From Nocardiopsis terrae (lineage in GTDB: Bacteria > Actinomycetota > Actinomycetes > Streptosporangiales > Streptosporangiaceae), in the NCBI RefSeq assembly GCF_014651695.1, contig NZ_BMXJ01000005.1, positions 201,415 through 265,414 on the forward strand: a DNA stretch of 64,000 nucleotides. Reading direction: 5' to 3'. Position 1 is the stretch's first letter, and each line of letters starts with the position of its first letter. Shown piece by piece: positions 1-9,346 of this stretch. Position numbers and translations under genes: made by a program. Under the pieces are notes generated by a model, which saw nothing but the letters and a program-made list of their open reading frames with translations, had not been told where the DNA came from and made no database searches.

Positions 1-400
1 AACAGAACGCGCCGAGCTTGATGTCGTCGGCGGTGCCGAACATCTGCGGCACCCACTCGAAGAGCTGTTCCTGGGTGCCGTTGGAGGCGACCGAGACGGC
101 GGCCAGGCCGGTACCGGTGATGGACAGGGCGATACCCGGGTCGCCCCAGTAGAGCTCCTCGAAGGCGACGGGGATGCCGAGGCCGGTGGGCTCCAGCCAC
201 TGGTTGGCGAAGAAGTCGAGGGAGTACAGCCCGATCTTGGCGGCTTCCTGGATGATCGGCCAGGGGGTCTCCTCGCGTTCGTCCCACTCGGCCCCGGCGG
301 GGCGGATGACGTCGGCGGCGAACCCGTGGGCCCAGTCCCGGACGTCGCGAACGTCCTCGCTCAGTTCCAGGCTGAAGGCGGGTGCGGTGGCCTCACTCAT
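1..400 (-). CDS. Acyl-CoA dehydrogenase, N-terminal part (C-terminus beyond window)
   Basis: Reading from the ATG at 400 down to the window edge gives 133 residues that look like the helical N-terminal domain and the start of the beta domain of an acyl-CoA dehydrogenase: an acidic start, then EDVRDVRDWAHGFA, WPIIQEAAKIGLYS, and the family-typical EELYWGDPGIALSITGTGL segment. The family oxidises acyl-CoA at the alpha-beta bond with FAD and passes electrons to ETF. The catalytic base region and the C-terminal helical domain lie outside the window, so substrate class cannot be judged. AAAGGA lies about 10 bases upstream of the ATG. A 17-bp palindrome about 50 bases upstream (452-468) could be its operator. 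Confidence 0.88.
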   Translation of the reverse strand, partial: MSEATAPAFSLELSEDVRDVRDWAHGFAADVIRPAGAEWDEREETPWPIIQEAAKIGLYSLDFFANQWLEPTGLGIPVAFEELYWGDPGIALSITGTGLAAVSVASNGTQEQLFEWVPQMFGTADDIKLGAFC

Positions 401-451
401 GCACTTACATCCTTTGTCGAACCCTCCGGGGGCGGAGGGGCGGCCTATGCG

Positions 452-468
452 TGTTACCAACGGTAACA
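452..468. promoter_or_regulatory. 17-bp perfect inverted repeat, likely operator
   Basis: TGTTACCAACGGTAACA has 7-base arms TGTTACC and GGTAACA around AAC. It lies in the 254-bp space between the divergent acyl-CoA dehydrogenase (start 400) and flavoenzyme (start 655) genes, nearer the former. The size and symmetry fit a TetR- or GntR-type dimer site. No matching regulator gene is visible next to it. The operator role is inference. Confidence 0.5.
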
Positions 469-654
469 GTTCTGGGCTTCACGGTGGAAGGGGCGTCGAC
501 GCCTCGGCGAACACGGGGCCGGCACATGGTTCGAAGCTGCCGCGAGGCGCCGGGGGCGCTCGTCCCGGCGCCGGGACCCCGCGGATATTGACACGCGGGC
601 ACGTCCGCTCGGATGATGCCGCTCACATCCCGACCCCCTTCCTCGGAGGCGTGC

Positions 655-1815
655 ATGGCACCGCGCTACGGCGACTACCAGCTGGAGATCTACCTGAACG
701 GCCTCACCGGCGTCGTTCCCTCCCACCCGATGACCTTCGCCGAGCTGGAGCGGCGGGCGGCCCGGACACTGCCGCCGTGGGTGTGGTCCTACGTGGCCGG
801 AGGCGCGGGCGACGAGCACACCCAGGACGCCAACGCCGCGGCCTTCCGGCGTTGGGGCCTGTACCCGCGGATGTTCGTGGGGGCGGCCGAACGCGACACC
901 TCCGTGGACCTGTGCGGCGTCCGGCTGCCCTCACCGCTGATGATGGCTCCGGTGGGGGTGGTGGGGCTGTGCGCGCAGGACGGGCACGGCGATCTGGCCA
1001 CGGCCGAGGCGGCGGGCAGGACCGGGGTCCCGATGATCGCCTCCACCCTGTCGCAGGACCCGATGGAGGAGGTGGCGTCGCGGTTCGGGGACACCCCCGG
1101 ATTCTTCCAGCTGTACACGCCCACCGACCGGGAACTGGCGGCGAGCCTGGTCTCGCGCGCCGAAGCGGCCGGGTTCAGGGGGATCGTCGTCACCCTGGAC
1201 ACCTGGATCACCGGGTGGCGTCCGCGCGACCTGGCCACCGCGAACTTCCCGCAACTGCGCGGGCACTGCCTGGCCAACTACACCTCCGATCCGGTCTTCC
1301 GCGAGCGGGTGGGGGCGGACGCCTCTCCCGAGGAGGTGGTCGCGCACTGGACCGGCATCTTCGGCAACCCGCTGACCTGGGACGACCTTCCGTGGTTGCG
1401 GTCGCTGACGGACCTCCCCCTGTTCGTCAAGGGCATCTGCCACCCCGATGACGCGCGTAGGGCCGCGGACGGGGGCGTGGACGGCGTCTACGTGTCCAAC
1501 CACGGGGGCAGGCAGGCCAACGGCGGGATCCCGGCACTGGAGTGCCTGCCGGACGTGGCCGCCGCCACGGACCTGCCGGTCGTCTTCGACTCCGGGGTGC
1601 GGTCGGGCTCGGACGCGGTCAAGGCACTGGCGCTGGGGGCCACCGCGGTCGCCGTGGGGCGTCCCTACGTGTACGGACTGGCGCTGGGCGGCGCGGACGG
1701 AGTGGTGCACGTGCTGCGGTCGATGCTGGCCGAGGCCGACCTGCTGATGGCGGTGGACGGCTACCCGTCGCTGTCCGACCTGACCCCGCGGGCGCTCAGG
1801 AAACTGCAGGGCTGA
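655..1815 (+). CDS. FMN-dependent alpha-hydroxy-acid oxidase, lactate 2-monooxygenase-like
   Basis: The 386-residue protein follows mycobacterial lactate 2-monooxygenase closely through its length (GDYQLEIYLNGLTGV near the start, SYVAGGAGDEHTQ, TLDTWITGWRPRDL, GGIPALECLPDV, LLMAVDGYPSL at the end). FMN/active-site residues are visible: Lys259 in FVKGI, and His283 with Arg in SNHGGRQ. The known enzyme converts L-lactate and O2 to acetate, CO2 and water; other 2-hydroxy acids are possible here. The start at 655 is supported by GGAGG at 645-649; an upstream in-frame ATG at 613 has no such site. A strong hairpin follows the stop. No lactate permease or regulator is adjacent. Confidence 0.88.
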   Translation: MAPRYGDYQLEIYLNGLTGVVPSHPMTFAELERRAARTLPPWVWSYVAGGAGDEHTQDANAAAFRRWGLYPRMFVGAAERDTSVDLCGVRLPSPLMMAPVGVVGLCAQDGHGDLATAEAAGRTGVPMIASTLSQDPMEEVASRFGDTPGFFQLYTPTDRELAASLVSRAEAAGFRGIVVTLDTWITGWRPRDLATANFPQLRGHCLANYTSDPVFRERVGADASPEEVVAHWTGIFGNPLTWDDLPWLRSLTDLPLFVKGICHPDDARRAADGGVDGVYVSNHGGRQANGGIPALECLPDVAAATDLPVVFDSGVRSGSDAVKALALGATAVAVGRPYVYGLALGGADGVVHVLRSMLAEADLLMAVDGYPSLSDLTPRALRKLQG

Positions 1816-1819
1816 ACGC

Positions 1820-1858
1820 CCCGGCCCCGGCGGGTGCATCGTTCCCGCCGGGGCCGGG
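1820..1858. terminator. Bidirectional terminator hairpin
   Basis: Perfect 15-bp arms (1820-1834 and 1844-1858) with a 9-base loop lie between the convergent flavoenzyme stop (1815) and ramB stop (1873). There is no clear U-run, as is common in high-GC actinobacteria. Confidence 0.75.
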
Positions 1859-1872
1859 CGGTGCCCGCCGGC

Positions 1873-3360
1873 TCAGTCCTGGCCGTACCCGTCCTGGCTG
1901 TGGTTGTCCAGGAACGTGTAGACGTCGTGCTCGTCCACGCCGGGGAAGGTCCCGGAGGGCAGGGCCGACAGCACGTGGGAGTGGGCGCGGGCCGAGGGCC
2001 ACACGTTGCCCTCCCAGCGGGTGGCCAGCTCCGCGGGCGGGCGCACGCAGCACTCCCCGTTGGGGCAGTTGGACTTGGTGCGGTTGGTGGTCTCGCGCCC
2101 CCGGAACCAGCGGGACTCCTTGTAGGGCACGCCCAGGGTGATGGCGAAGTTGCGCTCCCGGCTGGGGTCGACGTGCGCCACGCACCAGTGGGTCCCGTTG
2201 GGCTTGTCCGTGTACTGGTAGTAGATCGAGTACCGGTCCGGCGACTGGAAGACCTGGCGCCCCGACCACTGGCGGCACATGCGCTGGCCCTCGATGGCGC
2301 CGGTGTCGTCGGTGGGGAAGACCAGCCCGTCGTTCTCGTAGGCCTTGTAGATGATGCCGGTCTCGTCGTTGCGGATGAAGTGGCAGACCAGGTCCAGGTG
2401 GCGGTGGGCCAGGTTGGTGAACCGGTGCGCGGCCATCTCGTAGGAGACGGAGTAGACGTCGCGCAGGTCCTCCACCGACAGGTCGCGGGCCTTCTTGGCC
2501 TCCTGGAGGTAGGTGACGGCGGTGCTCTCGGGGATGAGGACGGCCGCCGCGAAGTAGTTGGCCTCCACCCGCTGGCGCAGGAAGTCGCCGAAGTCGCGGG
2601 GCCGGTCGTGGCCGAGGATCACGTGGCCCAGGGTCTGCAGCAGGATCGTGCGCGGGCTGTGCATGCCCAGCGTGGTCTCGCGCTTGAGGTAGATGCGCCG
2701 GTTGATGTGGTCGGTCAGGGAGCGCACCGAACGGGGAAGGTCCTGTACGTACTTCAGGGAGAACCCGTGGTGGGTGGCGATCGAGAGGATCTGCCCCTGG
2801 GAGAGGGGGCCGGCGGTGTAGTTGACCGCGGCCAGGGTCTCGGCGGCCGCGCTCTCGATGTTCTCGAAGTAGTTGCCGCGCTCGCGCATCTGCCGCCGCA
2901 GGTCGGCGTTGGCCCGGCGGGCCTCCTCCGGAGTGGCGGTGGGCTTGGCGTGGCGCCGCTTGAGCTCGTCGTACAGCCCCACGATGTGCTCGAGGACGTC
3001 GTTGGGAACCCGCTTGCCCACCTTCAGGTGCGGGAGGTTGAGGCCCTGGTAGAGGGAGTCCCGCTGGGCCTCCTCGACCGAGATCTCCAGCTGCGCGCGA
3101 CGGCTCGGGGGCTGTTTCGACAGAAGTTCCTCGATCGACACCCCGAGGGCGGAGGCCAGGGACGTGAGCAGGGAGAGCTTGGGTTCACGTTTTCCGTTCT
3201 CCAGCAGCGAGAGCTGTGAGGGCGCCCGGCCCACACGTTCGCCCAGGTCAGACAGGGTCATCCCACGCGTCTTGCGCAGGTGTCGGAGCCTCTGACCAAA
3301 GGTGACGAGATCCAGGTCACCTGTCAAAGACGGTATTTCTTCAGCACCAAAGTACGCCAT
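1873..3360 (-). CDS. ramB: RamB-like XRE regulator with IrrE-like and short-chain-acyl domains
   Basis: The 495-residue protein has an N-terminal XRE helix-turn-helix (about 20-80: [34 protein letters not shown]), a central ImmA/IrrE (DUF955)-like region and a C-terminal domain with a Cys cluster (SNCPNGECC). This is the architecture of the RamB / short-chain fatty acyl regulator family. In Corynebacterium RamB represses acetate and glyoxylate-cycle genes including aceA. Here it is divergent from aceA, which supports the same role. The IrrE zinc motif is degenerate: HVILGH at 246-251 instead of HExxH, so peptidase activity is unlikely. The ribosome-binding site before the ATG is weak, so the exact start is less sure than the identity. 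Confidence 0.9.
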   Translation of the reverse strand: MAYFGAEEIPSLTGDLDLVTFGQRLRHLRKTRGMTLSDLGERVGRAPSQLSLLENGKREPKLSLLTSLASALGVSIEELLSKQPPSRRAQLEISVEEAQRDSLYQGLNLPHLKVGKRVPNDVLEHIVGLYDELKRRHAKPTATPEEARRANADLRRQMRERGNYFENIESAAAETLAAVNYTAGPLSQGQILSIATHHGFSLKYVQDLPRSVRSLTDHINRRIYLKRETTLGMHSPRTILLQTLGHVILGHDRPRDFGDFLRQRVEANYFAAAVLIPESTAVTYLQEAKKARDLSVEDLRDVYSVSYEMAAHRFTNLAHRHLDLVCHFIRNDETGIIYKAYENDGLVFPTDDTGAIEGQRMCRQWSGRQVFQSPDRYSIYYQYTDKPNGTHWCVAHVDPSRERNFAITLGVPYKESRWFRGRETTNRTKSNCPNGECCVRPPAELATRWEGNVWPSARAHSHVLSALPSGTFPGVDEHDVYTFLDNHSQDGYGQD

Positions 3361-3544
3361 GGCTTCATCTTACGGAAAGAATCGACGATCTTCACACGAT
3401 TTTGAGTGGAAAACTCTTGGATCTTCGCTAAGAATCATAGTTACCGGCGGGGAACTTACCGCTCAGGGATCACCCCCTGACCCTGGAAGGCCTCCCTCGA
3501 CCGGTGCGAACACCTTGGGGACTACACGTAAGGCGGGAACGAAC
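3361..3544. promoter_or_regulatory. ramB/aceA divergent promoter region
   Basis: This 184-bp stretch is clearly more AT-rich than its surroundings in its ramB-proximal half (for example GATTTTGAGTGGAAAACTC). It must carry the promoters of both divergent genes. A-rich pieces such as GAAAACTCTTGG are reminiscent of the A-tract plus CTTT core of corynebacterial RamB boxes, but the match is loose and I do not call a specific box. Confidence 0.55.
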
Positions 3545-4843
<1,299 letters not shown>

Positions 4844-4862
4844 CCCTGGTCTTCGTTCCCCA

Positions 4863-4911
4863 GAGGTCGTCCCTCCCCGCTTTCGTGGCTGGGGCGGGGC
4901 GGGACGACCTC
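4863..4911 (+). terminator. First terminator hairpin after aceA
   Basis: Perfect 11-bp arms GAGGTCGTCCC (4863-4873) and GGGACGACCTC (4901-4911) enclose a partly self-pairing GC-rich loop. Confidence 0.65.
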
Positions 4912-4919
4912 GCCCCCTA

Positions 4920-4969
4920 GCCGTCGGCCATGCGCGATCCGTGTCACACGCGCATGGCCGGCGGCTTTT
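4920..4969 (+). terminator. Second, intrinsic terminator after aceA
   Basis: Arms 4920-4936 and 4949-4965 pair over 17 positions with one possible G-U pair, core CGGCCATGCGCG/CGCGCATGGCCG. CTTTTCC follows at once, a rare canonical U-tract in this GC-rich DNA. It backs up the first hairpin and ends the highly expressed aceA unit. Confidence 0.8.
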
Positions 4970-5132
4970 CCATGTGCTTTTCCTCCGATTCCCGGCCTCC
5001 CCGTCCATGTCGGTGCGACGCGCGTATACGGTGTCTCCAGCAACGGGTAACGAAACAGTCAAGTCCGCCTCGCGCCAGGCCTCTCCGGCCGACTGACCCG
5101 GGGCGTACACCCGCCGACCACACGGAGCTGAC

Positions 5133-5378
5133 GTGAAACTCGAAGACATCAGCAGGGCGACCCTCGCCACGACCCGCCGCGTAGTGGCCTCGGGCGCGAT
5201 CGCCGCGGTCGCCGTGTTCGGCGTCGCCGCCTGTGAGGGCACCGACGACCTCGAACAGGAAGTCAGGGACGGCGTCGAGGAGGAGATCGAGAACGGCATC
5301 GACGACCTGGAAGAGGATGTCAGGGACGGCGTCGAGGAAGGCGTCGACGACGCCCTCGGCGGCGACGAGGACAACTAG
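5133..5378 (+). CDS. Small acidic repeat lipoprotein, unknown function
   Basis: An 81-residue protein starts at GTG 5133 with CGGAG upstream. Residues 1-34 form a basic segment plus a hydrophobic stretch ending in GVAAC, a plausible lipobox with Cys34, so the mature part would be an outer-face lipoprotein. The mature 47 residues are strongly acidic and are almost entirely two 19-residue repeats (38-56 and 57-75), each DDLE-x-x-VRDGVEE-like and predicted helical. The DNA repeats show the same 57-base period from 5244 and 5301. No enzyme motif is present. It is monocistronic, after the aceA terminators. Roles such as cation binding or a coiled-coil spacer in the wall are speculation. Confidence 0.75.
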   Translation: MKLEDISRATLATTRRVVASGAIAAVAVFGVAACEGTDDLEQEVRDGVEEEIENGIDDLEEDVRDGVEEGVDDALGGDEDN

Positions 5379-5450
5379 TCCGCGGCTCCGGGGCGGCCGG
5401 GGCGATGACGCGTGGTCACCGCCCCGGCCGCCCCCCTTGCCGCCAGCGCG

Positions 5451-5456
5451 TAGATT
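5451..5456 (+). promoter_or_regulatory. -10 element for a leaderless mRNA
   Basis: TAGATT ends 7 bases before the GTG at 5463, and no ribosome-binding site precedes that GTG. Transcription would start at or next to the start codon, as in many actinobacterial leaderless genes. Confidence 0.45.
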
Positions 5457-5462
5457 CGACGG

Positions 5463-6302
5463 GTGACCGACAGAGCCCACCAGAACCCGCGCGGATCGGA
5501 ACCCTCCCCCGCCGAGGGCACGCGCGCGACGACCTCAGTCCCGATTCTCCTCCCCGGCCGCTCCATGCTGCACTGGGAGGTGCTGTGCGTGCTCGCACTC
5601 TCCCTGGGCGCCGCCGCGGTGTCGGCGACCATCTCCTTCCTCGGTGTGCTCACCGCACCCGAGTCGATGGCCGATCAGACCGCCAGCCTCATCCGGTCCC
5701 GCGCCGAGGACCGTCCCTGGCTCGACCTGTCCTTCCAGCTGTACGCGGTGGTCTTCGCGTTCGCCCCGGTCGCGCTGGTGGTGTACCTGCTGCACCGGAG
5801 CGGGGAGTCCGCGCGCACGATCGGCTTCGACCTGCGCAGGCCCGGTTTCGACGCCTGGAGCGGGGCCGCCCTGGCCGCGCTGGTAGGCGCCGGCGGACTG
5901 GTCGTGTACGTGGTCTCCTGGCAGCTGGGGCTGACCCGCACCATCGTGCCGAGCACGCTGGACGGCAACTGGTGGGACTCCACGGTCCTGGTGCTCCAGG
6001 CGCTGAAGAACGGCGTCCTGGAGGAGGTGATCGTCGTCGGCTACCTGCTGCACCGGCTGGGGCAGGCGGGCTGGTCACCCTGGAAGGTGGTGCTGGCCAG
6101 TTCGGTGCTGCGCGCCTTCTACCACCTGTACCAGGGGGTCGGGATGTTCTTCGGCAACCTGGTCATGGGGTTGGTGTTCGGCTGGTTCTACCTGCGTTAC
6201 GGCCGGGTGATGCCGCTGGTGGTGGCGCACACGGTGATCGACGTCGTGGCGTTCGTGGGGGCGGTGTACCTGATCGGCCGGATCGACTGGCTGCCGGTCT
6301 GA
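5463..6302 (+). CDS. CPBP family intramembrane metalloprotease
   Basis: A 279-residue polytopic membrane protein with the three CPBP (CAAX protease / bacteriocin-processing) motifs: EE at 187-188 in GVLEEVIVVGYLLHRL, FYHLYQG with His221, and HTVIDVV with His256 and Asp260. These correspond to the intramembrane metal site of Rce1-like enzymes. The first 30 residues are polar, followed by about seven hydrophobic segments. The substrate is unknown; bacterial members process lipoprotein-like or peptide substrates, or serve as immunity factors. No bacteriocin gene is adjacent. The start is chosen at GTG 5463 because a -10 box lies at leaderless distance. It converges on the ABC permease gene across a terminator. 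Confidence 0.85.
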   Translation: MTDRAHQNPRGSEPSPAEGTRATTSVPILLPGRSMLHWEVLCVLALSLGAAAVSATISFLGVLTAPESMADQTASLIRSRAEDRPWLDLSFQLYAVVFAFAPVALVVYLLHRSGESARTIGFDLRRPGFDAWSGAALAALVGAGGLVVYVVSWQLGLTRTIVPSTLDGNWWDSTVLVLQALKNGVLEEVIVVGYLLHRLGQAGWSPWKVVLASSVLRAFYHLYQGVGMFFGNLVMGLVFGWFYLRYGRVMPLVVAHTVIDVVAFVGAVYLIGRIDWLPV

Positions 6303-6350
6303 GCCCTGCCCCGCCACGCCGGCGCCACCGTGCCCGTTCCGTACGCCGCG

Positions 6351-6394
6351 GCCCGCTCCCGCCCGCGTCCCAGGACCCGCGGGCGGGAGCGGGC
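6351..6394. terminator. Bidirectional terminator hairpin
   Basis: Perfect 17-bp arms (6351-6367 and 6378-6394) with a 10-base loop lie between the convergent CPBP gene (stop 6302) and ABC permease (stop 6401). Confidence 0.78.
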
Positions 6395-6400
6395 GGGCGG

Positions 6401-7117
6401 TCAGACACGCGGTTCCCACCTGAAGAGCCGGGCGGCCAGCACAAGGGCCACGACGACCCAGGCCAGCGTAGGAGCCAGGAGCCACAGCGAGTCGGCGACC
6501 GCAGTACCGCCGTTCCAGGCGTTGACGACCAGCTCGCTGGCCGAGCCGCCGGGCAGCAGCCGTTTGAGCAGGGTGAGTTCCCCGGTCCCGGTGAACCCCA
6601 CCCAGCCGGAGACGGCGAGGACGCCCACCAGCACGGGCAGCGTGGTCACCTGGGCGTGGTCGGGCGAGTTGGTCACCCCGGCCGTGGCCAGCCCCAGACC
6701 GACCATCATGGCTACCACCGAGAGCACGGCCGCGGCCAGCAGGAGCGGGTGGGCGGGAGCCTCGGCGAACACGGTCAGCGCGCCCAGGACCACGGCCGTC
6801 TGGACCAGCGTGATGACGGTGACCGGAAGCAGCAGCCCGGAGATGATCTCACCGTCGCCCGCCGCGGTGGAGCGCAGCCGCTTGAGGAAGAGGTTCTGTC
6901 GGCGGGAGGCGAGCGTGGTCACCGTGGTGCTGTAAAGCCCCAGAACCACCACGAGGAAGACGAGGATCGCGGCGGTCGCCCCGAGGTCCAGCGCCGGAAC
7001 GAGGTCGTACAGGTAGATGTAGAAGGCGCTGAACGCCGCGGGGAGGACGAGCATGGTGACCAGGACCAGGCGGTTCCGGAAGATCTGGATCAGCTCGCTC
7101 TGAGCGATCGGGAGCAT
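6401..7117 (-). CDS. ABC-2 type exporter permease
   Basis: The 238-residue integral membrane protein has about six hydrophobic spans and the ABC-2 pattern: an amphipathic N-terminal SELIQIFRNRLVLVTMLVLP, then LFLKRLRSTAAGDGEIISGLLLPV after the second span, and paired C-terminal spans. It would form the channel of an exporter with the ATPase encoded just upstream. The start is set at ATG 7117, which has AGAAGGA about 8 bases upstream; a GTG at 7150 in frame lacks a ribosome-binding site. The gap to the ATPase stop is 46 bases, so one operon is likely. The divergent two-component pair is its probable regulator. The substrate is unknown (lipid or drug, by family). Confidence 0.88.
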   Translation of the reverse strand: MLPIAQSELIQIFRNRLVLVTMLVLPAAFSAFYIYLYDLVPALDLGATAAILVFLVVVLGLYSTTVTTLASRRQNLFLKRLRSTAAGDGEIISGLLLPVTVITLVQTAVVLGALTVFAEAPAHPLLLAAAVLSVVAMMVGLGLATAGVTNSPDHAQVTTLPVLVGVLAVSGWVGFTGTGELTLLKRLLPGGSASELVVNAWNGGTAVADSLWLLAPTLAWVVVALVLAARLFRWEPRV

Positions 7118-7163
7118 GGCGGGAATCCTTCTCTGGAAGTGCGGGCTCACTGGAGGTGCGGGC

Positions 7164-8054
7164 TCAGGCGTCGGCGGTGTCGAGGGCGCGGAAGACGTCG
7201 TCCAGCCGGGTCGGTCCGGCTTCGAGCCCGCGCAGCTCCACCGCGTTGTCCTGCGCCCAGCCGAGCAGGATGTGCAGATCCCTCTGCAGGCCGGGTGTCT
7301 CGACGAGGAACGACCCGTCGCCCTCGCGCACGACCGGCAGCGGCAGTTCCGGGGCGGTGTCCGGCAGGGAGAAGCGGATCACGGCCGGCAGGGTCCGTGT
7401 GAGTTCGGCGACGGTTCCCTCCCGGCGGAGGGAGCCCCGGTGCATCAGTCCGATGCGGTCGGCGCGCTGCTGGGCCTCCTCCAGGTAGTGCGTGGTGAGC
7501 ACGACGGTGGTCCCCTCCTCGCGCATCCGGTCCACCGCGGTCCACAACTCGTCCCGGGAGTTGATGTCCAGGCCGGTGGTGGGCTCGTCCAGGAAGACCA
7601 GTTCGGGTGTTCCGTACACGGCGGTGGCGAAGTCCAGGCGCCGCTTCTCACCGCCGGAGAGCTGGGCCACCCTGGTCCGGGCCTTGCGGGTGAGGCCGAC
7701 GAGGTCGAGCACGCGCCCGACGTCGTCCGTGCGCCGGGTGAGCGCCCCGATCAGCCGGACCGACTCCTGGACGGTCAGGTCCGGGGAGAACCCGCTCTCC
7801 TGCAGCATGACGCCCGTCCGGGGGCGCACGGTGCGGCGTTCGCGCGGGCTGCGTCCGAACACCCGCACGGTGCCCGAGGAGGCGGCCCGGTGGCCCTCGA
7901 CGGTCTCCAGGGCGGAGGTCTTGCCCGCCCCGTTCGTTCCCAGTAGGGCGTAGAGCTCTCCTTCGCGGACCTGGAAGGACAGGTCCCTGACGGCGTGGAA
8001 GTCGCCGTACCTGACGTTCAGGCGTTCGACGTCGATGACCGGTGTGTTTGGCAT
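7164..8054 (-). CDS. ABC exporter ATP-binding protein (DrrA/CcmA-like)
   Basis: The 296-residue ATPase has Walker A GTNGAGKT (39-46), LSGGE signature (132-136), Walker B LVFLDEP (152-158), a D-loop GLD, and TTHYLEEAQQRADRIGLM around the switch His. The C-terminal 80 residues after the nucleotide-binding core are typical of ABC-2 exporters. The chosen ATG at 8054 starts MPNTPVIDVERLNVRYG, the usual length; an in-frame extension to 8138 has low-complexity residues and is disfavoured. It is co-transcribed with the permease. The divergent spacing to the sensor kinase start (8212) is 157 bp, which must hold both promoters. Confidence 0.93.
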   Translation of the reverse strand: MPNTPVIDVERLNVRYGDFHAVRDLSFQVREGELYALLGTNGAGKTSALETVEGHRAASSGTVRVFGRSPRERRTVRPRTGVMLQESGFSPDLTVQESVRLIGALTRRTDDVGRVLDLVGLTRKARTRVAQLSGGEKRRLDFATAVYGTPELVFLDEPTTGLDINSRDELWTAVDRMREEGTTVVLTTHYLEEAQQRADRIGLMHRGSLRREGTVAELTRTLPAVIRFSLPDTAPELPLPVVREGDGSFLVETPGLQRDLHILLGWAQDNAVELRGLEAGPTRLDDVFRALDTADA

Positions 8055-8211
8055 GCCCCCATTCCAGCCGTTCGCGCGCCCTTGCGGCAGTGCCCGCACG
8101 TCAGATCCGCGCCGTGACTTTCGCGGGGGCGCGAGCATGACGTGGCGTCACTGGTGGCGCCGCGGGCCTGCGTGAATACTGGGTTCGGTCCCGATCGGCG
8201 GAAGGTCACTC

Positions 8212-9327
8212 ATGGTGTGCGAACAGGACGAGGCGACGCCGGGGCAGCTGCGTGCGCTCAACGTCGGCCTGGTTTCGGCGTCGCTGTCCTCCGTCGGCAC
8301 GCTGCTGGTGGTCACCGATTCCGAGAACTGGTGGCAGGGCCTGCTGCTGGCGGCGGGGCTGGTCGCGGCCCTGTTCACCGTCAACCGGTCGACGGACCGG
8401 TCCGGTCTCGGGGTGCTGCTGCCGGGCCTGGCGGTCACCGCCGTGGTGTGGCTGCTGGGGGTTCTTGTCGCCGGTTCCTCGACGGCCTCCTTCGGCCTCG
8501 CCGTGGTGGGCACCCTGGTCGTGCAGCGGCTCCCCCGTCGCCGACGCGCCGCGACGCTGGCCCTGGTCGCCTTCGGTGCCGCGGTGATCGCCGCCAGGGC
8601 CCTGTCCCGGGACCTGTCCCTGACCGACGTCCTGCTGAACCACGTCCTCGCCTCCGCCGTCGTGGCCGTGACCGGGATCGTGCTGGTGTCCCTGGTCCGG
8701 GTGGTGGCGGACCTCGTCACGGAACTGGAACGGGCCAGGCGGCGTGAGGCCGAACTGGCCGTGGCCCGTGAGCGGGTGCGTTTCGCGAGCGATCTGCACG
8801 ACATCCAGGGGCACACGCTGCACGTGGTCAAGCTGAAGGTCGCCCTGGTCCGCAAGCTGCTGCGCGCCGACCCGGACCGGGTGGAGCGGGAGCTGGACGA
8901 GGTGTACGACCTGGTCGGCGACACCATCGGGCGGACCCGGGAGCTCGCCCACGCGCAACGGCGGCTGAACCTGTCCGCCGAGCTGGAGAACGCCAGGAAC
9001 CTCTTCGAGGCCGCCGGTATCCGGGTGGCCGTCGACCGCCGGGGCGAGGTCGACCCACGGGTGGGCGAGCTGCTCGGCCAGGTCCTGCGCGAGACGACGA
9101 CCAACATCCTGCGACACGCCCAGGCCGAGCAGGTGCGGGTCACCCTGTCGGAGCGGGGCGTCACCATCACCAACGACGGCGCCGGGCGCGAACCACTCGC
9201 CGAGCTGCGCGGGCTCTCGGTCCTGCGGGAGCGTGTGGGCGACCGGGGCGGGGAGCTGACCGCGGAACGCGCCCAGGGGTGGTTCCTCACCTCGGCGGAG
9301 TTCCCGGCACCGGGTACCGCACCATGA
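8212..9327 (+). CDS. Two-component sensor histidine kinase, DesK/NarX (HisKA_3) type
   Basis: The 371-residue membrane kinase has six likely hydrophobic spans in residues 15-165, a short linker helix (ELERARRREAELAVARERVRF), and the HisKA_3 phosphoacceptor in FASDLHDIQGHTL with His196. A short HATPase region follows (LLGQVLRETTTNILRHAQAEQVRVTL, N-box; TITNDGAG, G1; LSVLRERVGDRGGEL, G2). This is the DesK-like class that senses membrane or envelope state. GGCGGAAGG at 8198-8205 supports the ATG. The response regulator follows 19 bases downstream. Divergence from the ABC exporter suggests the pair controls that exporter, a common actinobacterial arrangement. Confidence 0.9.
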   Translation: MVCEQDEATPGQLRALNVGLVSASLSSVGTLLVVTDSENWWQGLLLAAGLVAALFTVNRSTDRSGLGVLLPGLAVTAVVWLLGVLVAGSSTASFGLAVVGTLVVQRLPRRRRAATLALVAFGAAVIAARALSRDLSLTDVLLNHVLASAVVAVTGIVLVSLVRVVADLVTELERARRREAELAVARERVRFASDLHDIQGHTLHVVKLKVALVRKLLRADPDRVERELDEVYDLVGDTIGRTRELAHAQRRLNLSAELENARNLFEAAGIRVAVDRRGEVDPRVGELLGQVLRETTTNILRHAQAEQVRVTLSERGVTITNDGAGREPLAELRGLSVLRERVGDRGGELTAERAQGWFLTSAEFPAPGTAP

Positions 9328-9346
9328 CGACGTGGAAGGACGACCG

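Noticed and set aside
174-1451. Long open frame on the plus strand
   Set aside because: It runs opposite to and then out of frame with the acyl-CoA dehydrogenase and flavoenzyme genes, and its product is low-complexity Arg/Gly/Pro. High GC makes such shadow frames common; the same holds for many long frames across the window.
1873-3360. XRE plus ImmA/IrrE gene as a toxin-antitoxin or phage repressor
   Set aside because: The architecture and divergence from aceA fit RamB, and no mobile element genes are nearby.
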